Shown here in pieces: positions 5,493-6,767 of a DNA stretch of 6,767 nucleotides. Location of the stretch: the NCBI GenBank assembly GCA_004525465.1, contig SPCN01000124.1, positions 1 through 6,767 of the forward strand, written 5' to 3'. The notes under the pieces are model-generated. The model was given only the letters and a program-made list of their open reading frames with translations, was not told the origin of the DNA and searched no databases. The DNA comes from Chrysiogenales bacterium. Lineage in GTDB: Bacteria > Acidobacteriota > Aminicenantia > UBA2199. The translations under genes were made by a program, and so were the position numbers. How positions within the stretch are numbered: the stretch's first letter is position 1; each line of letters starts with the position of its first letter.

Positions 5493-6767
5493 TCAAACCG
5501 GGCCGCCGGCCTCAAACATGATCTGCTGGATGCGGGCGATGGTGGCCTCGGTGTCGCTCAATATGCCCTCGCGCAGCTTCATGTTGTCCAGCAATTGCAG
5601 GGCCAGGGTTTTCAGCAATGGTGCGGCCGGGTCCTGCTTGTGCAGGGTCACCATTTTTTTTATCAGGGAATTTTCGGGATTGATCTCAAAAACGCGCTTG
5701 CCGAGCTGATAGTCCTTGTTGACCATTTTCATGATCTTTTCCATCTGCACGGAGGGGCCGTCGGCCGGGTTGAGCAGCAGGCAGGGGCTGTCGGTCAGGC
5801 GCTTGGATATTCTTACCTCCTGGATCTGTTCGCCGTAAATGGTTTTCAGGTAGACCACCAGGTTTTCCGCGTCCTTCATGTAATCCGCATCCGCGGCCTC
5901 GTTTTTTTCCTCCAGGGGGATGTCGGCGCTTTCGGCCATCTTGAAGCCCTTCTTGTCGAACTCGCGCAAATGGTCGAGGACGAATTCGTCCATGGGATCG
6001 GTCAGGTAGAGCACTTCATGATCCTTTTTTCGGAAGATCTCCAGGGCCGGGTTTTTTTCAATGGCCAGGCGGTCGGCGCCGCCCAGGAAGTAGATTTCCT
6101 TTTGCCCCTCGGGCATGCGCGCGACATATTCTTTCAGGTCGGTCAACTGCTCGGCGCCGCTTTTGGAGCTGGAAAAGAGGAGGAGCTGGGAAAGCTTTTC
6201 CCGGTTATTGTAGTCGCTGACAATGCCTTCCTTGAAGTTCTTGCTGAAGTTTTTCCAGATGTTCAGATACTGTTCGCGGTTTTTGCTCTTGACGCTCTCC
6301 AGGTGTTCCAGGAGTTTTTTCAGCACGTGCTTCTTGATCTTGTCGATGCGTACGTTGCTCTGGATGGTTTCGCGTGAGATGTTCAGCGGAATTTCCTCGG
6401 AATCGATGATGCCTTTGACGAAGCGCAGGTACTCGGGCATGATGTCCTTGGAGCCTTTCTGGATCAGGATCTTCTTGGAATAAAGGTCCACGCCCGGTTC
6501 GGTCTTCATCAGTCCCAGCAGTTCAAACGAGGTCTTGGGCACGAACAGCAGGGAGGCGAACTGCACCGGGGCGTCGGAAGAGAGATGCAGGTACGTTTCC
6601 GGGTCTTCCTGGGTGTTCTCGAAAAACTTGTAAAATTCGGCGTAGTCCTTCGCGCTCAGTTTTGACTTGGGTTGGGTCCAGATGGCGTCCTGGCGTTCGA
6701 TCTTTTCCCCCTCCAGGTAGATGGGGAAGGGTACGAACTTGGAGTGCTTGAGGATGATGTTCTTGAG
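5493..6767 (-). CDS. htpG: Molecular chaperone HtpG (Hsp90), middle and C-terminal domains; N-terminus outside window
   Basis: The frame is open from the right edge (first codon at 6767-6765) to TGA at 5495-5493, giving 424 residues. Near the start, FVPFPIYLEG and then the DAIWTQPKSKL segment match the beginning of the Hsp90 middle domain. MPEYLRFVKGIIDSEEIPLN and the following SRE (Arg132 of the visible part, codon 6374-6372) match the conserved middle-domain block; this Arg corresponds to the ATP-contacting Arg336 of E. coli HtpG. FKEGI, NREKLSQLLLF and LKEYVARMPEGQKEIYF follow in family order. The C-terminal dimerisation domain is marked by VRISKRLTDSPCLL and RVFEINPENSLIKK and ends in GGPV, with no eukaryotic MEEVD tail. 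Alignment of the Arg suggests that about 200 residues, the GHKL ATPase domain, lie beyond the right edge. The GTG at 6566 is an internal Val codon, not a start. The cytosolic role is ATP-driven refolding with DnaK partners. The promoter is not in view. Confidence 0.97.
   Translation of the reverse strand, partial: LKNIILKHSKFVPFPIYLEGEKIERQDAIWTQPKSKLSAKDYAEFYKFFENTQEDPETYLHLSSDAPVQFASLLFVPKTSFELLGLMKTEPGVDLYSKKILIQKGSKDIMPEYLRFVKGIIDSEEIPLNISRETIQSNVRIDKIKKHVLKKLLEHLESVKSKNREQYLNIWKNFSKNFKEGIVSDYNNREKLSQLLLFSSSKSGAEQLTDLKEYVARMPEGQKEIYFLGGADRLAIEKNPALEIFRKKDHEVLYLTDPMDEFVLDHLREFDKKGFKMAESADIPLEEKNEAADADYMKDAENLVVYLKTIYGEQIQEVRISKRLTDSPCLLLNPADGPSVQMEKIMKMVNKDYQLGKRVFEINPENSLIKKMVTLHKQDPAAPLLKTLALQLLDNMKLREGILSDTEATIARIQQIMFEAGGPV

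Noticed and set aside
5595..6377. 260-codon plus-strand open frame opposite htpG
   Set aside because: It is antisense to strongly conserved Hsp90 sequence; its Val/Leu/Phe-rich translation is the complement of Lys/Glu-rich coding.
6564..6566. GTG as the htpG start, giving a 357-residue protein
   Set aside because: The frame continues unbroken to the window edge and encodes conserved Hsp90 middle-domain sequence, so this is an internal Val codon.
1..6767. tRNA, rRNA, CRISPR, insertion sequence or attachment site
   Set aside because: No repeat-spacer pattern, transposase-like protein, terminal inverted repeats or cloverleaf was seen on either strand. All gaps between genes are shorter than 90 bases.

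Overview
The window holds five protein-coding genes and no RNA genes, mobile elements or CRISPR arrays that I can support. The two edge genes are cut. It looks like chromosomal DNA from a mesophilic, Gram-negative-type (diderm) bacterium. An outer-membrane-barrel C-terminus, a secreted S9 peptidase and anchored TPR proteins support that. A TPR-rich, S9-peptidase-rich gene set would fit Acidobacteriota or Candidatus Aminicenantes, but this is a weak guess from general gene style, not a placement.

Layout, left to right. Bases 1-522 (+) encode the last 173 residues of a beta-barrel-like outer-membrane protein ending in Phe. A 68-bp gap follows that contains a near-consensus sigma70-type promoter (TTGACT, 17 bp, TAGAAT at 556-584). 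It is placed so that transcription would start at, or within a base or two of, the ATG at 591, so the next gene is probably leaderless. Bases 591-1763 (+) encode a membrane-anchored protein with a short TPR region fused to an esterase/carboxylesterase-type alpha/beta hydrolase with an intact Ser-Asp-His triad. Three bases after its TGA, and in the same reading frame, a second anchored or exported TPR protein begins (1767-3308, +). After an 85-bp gap containing a strong imperfect inverted repeat and a good ribosome binding site, a secreted S9-family serine peptidase of the DPP5/acylaminoacyl-peptidase type follows (3394-5424, +). A 68-bp AT-rich gap separates it from a convergent gene on the minus strand, htpG (Hsp90). 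Its middle and C-terminal domains are present (5493-6767) and its N-terminal ATPase domain lies beyond the right edge.

How the genes relate: the hydrolase-TPR and TPR genes almost certainly form one transcription unit. The S9 peptidase may belong to it or be separately controlled through its structured leader. The three products appear to be directed across the inner membrane, which suggests envelope or periplasmic hydrolysis of peptides or esters with TPR scaffolding, but no substrate can be read from the sequence. htpG is an ordinary housekeeping chaperone and is unlikely to be functionally linked. I do not see a clear new multi-gene system. The points most worth checking are the leaderless promoter, the in-frame stop/start junction and the leader hairpin.
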